Shown: positions 63,857-64,000 of the stretch, in pieces
Numbering within the stretch: the stretch's first letter is position 1
How the letters are laid out: every line of letters begins with the position of its first letter
Origin: Nocardioides carbamazepini
GTDB taxonomy: Bacteria > Actinomycetota > Actinomycetes > Propionibacteriales > Nocardioidaceae
Assembly: GCF_024614185.1 (NCBI RefSeq)
Contig: NZ_JAHTLF010000015.1
Coordinates: 124,001-188,000 of the forward strand
Length of the DNA stretch: 64,000 bases
Direction of reading: 5' to 3'
Translations under genes and position numbers: made by a program
Notes under the pieces: model-generated
The model's database searches: none
What the model saw: only the letters and a program-made list of their open reading frames with translations
Told to the model about the DNA's origin: nothing

Positions 63857-64000
63857 TCAGTACATCCCGGGGTCGACCTTGTGGCCGAACTGCTGCGCGC
63901 CGTACATCTGCAGCGCGCGCTCGGGGTCGTTGGCCGCGTGCACCCGTCCGGCGTGCGCGTCGCGCCAGGCCCGCTGGAGGTAGGTGCCCTCGGCGAGCGC
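63857..64000 (-). CDS. hsaA: 3-HSA hydroxylase oxygenase HsaA, C-terminal end
   Basis: The last 47 codons of an open frame that enters from the window edge, ending FGHKVDPGMY before a TGA at 63857-63859. The sequence and its position one base upstream of hsaD identify the C-terminus of HsaA, a flavin-dependent monooxygenase of the acyl-CoA dehydrogenase fold. The start and promoter are outside the window. Confidence 0.82.
   Translation of the reverse strand, partial: ALAEGTYLQRAWRDAHAGRVHAANDPERALQMYGAQQFGHKVDPGMY

Overview
The window looks like chromosomal DNA from a high-GC actinobacterium. Gene content and order point to a steroid degrader of the Nocardioides/Rhodococcus/Mycobacterium type, and Nocardioides-like is my best guess. 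Codon third positions are almost all G or C, overlapping stop/start junctions (ATGA, GTGA) are frequent, and operators matching the published KstR and KstR2 motifs recur. No rRNA, tRNA, CRISPR array or classical insertion sequence was recognised. Product names rest on reading the translated proteins and on remembered family features; no database search was run.

Layout. 1-8.8 kb is mostly housekeeping or accessory: a truncated secreted protein, uvrA with an SOS box and a histone-H1-like tail, a mycothiol-type isomerase coupled to an MBL hydrolase, a RibD-like reductase, a membrane protein divergent from a TetR regulator across a 30-bp palindrome, a NUDIX hydrolase, tag and a small secreted coiled-coil protein. 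8.8-15.2 kb holds kshB, a small cysteine protein and kshA on the minus strand, opposite fadE26-fadE27-fadD17. 15.2-22 kb has a secreted beta-propeller protein, a degenerate SDR, a cupin-like protein, a nitronate-monooxygenase-like enzyme, then fadD19 and echA19 around a KstR box. 22-24.4 kb carries three unknown proteins. 24.5-31.3 kb is an amine or amino-alcohol module: aldehyde dehydrogenase, glutamine-synthetase-like ligase, SDR and gamma-glutamyl hydrolase, divergent from an APC permease and a GntR regulator. 31.3-37.8 kb returns to sterol side-chain genes (fadD8, LLM oxidoreductase, DUF35 protein, ltp4, ltp3). 37.8-42.7 kb has map, a GCS2-family ligase, a 50-aa membrane protein, a PepSY protein and a two-component system. 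42.8-60 kb is a second dense steroid block: cyp125, fadA5, an inverted-repeat-bounded cassette with an AbiEi/DUF559-like gene, an SDR, echA20-ipdA-ipdB-ipdC, small unknowns, fadA6-ipdF-fadE30 and fadE31-fadE32-fadE33. 60-64 kb has a secreted serine protease and hsaB-hsaC-hsaD with the end of hsaA.

How the genes fit together. CYP125, FadD19, FadD17, FadE26/27, EchA19, FadA5 and the Ltp3/Ltp4/DUF35 set would shorten the sterol side chain. KshAB with HsaABCD would open rings A and B. FadE30, IpdF, FadA6, EchA20, IpdA/B/C and FadE31-33 would degrade the remaining C/D rings. Side-chain and kshA promoters carry KstR boxes; the C/D-ring promoters carry KstR2-type palindromes. At several of these promoters a TAnnnT hexamer lies 6-7 bases before the start codon and there is no ribosome binding site, which suggests leaderless mRNAs with the repressor site overlapping the promoter. 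Neither kstR nor kstR2 lies in the window.

The least explained items are the 1.2-kb cassette between fadA5 and the SDR gene (69-bp inverted repeats around an endonuclease-like gene), a 159-bp inverted-repeat element between fadE30 and ipdF, a leaderless upstream ORF coupled to echA19, and the gamma-glutamylation module embedded in the steroid region.
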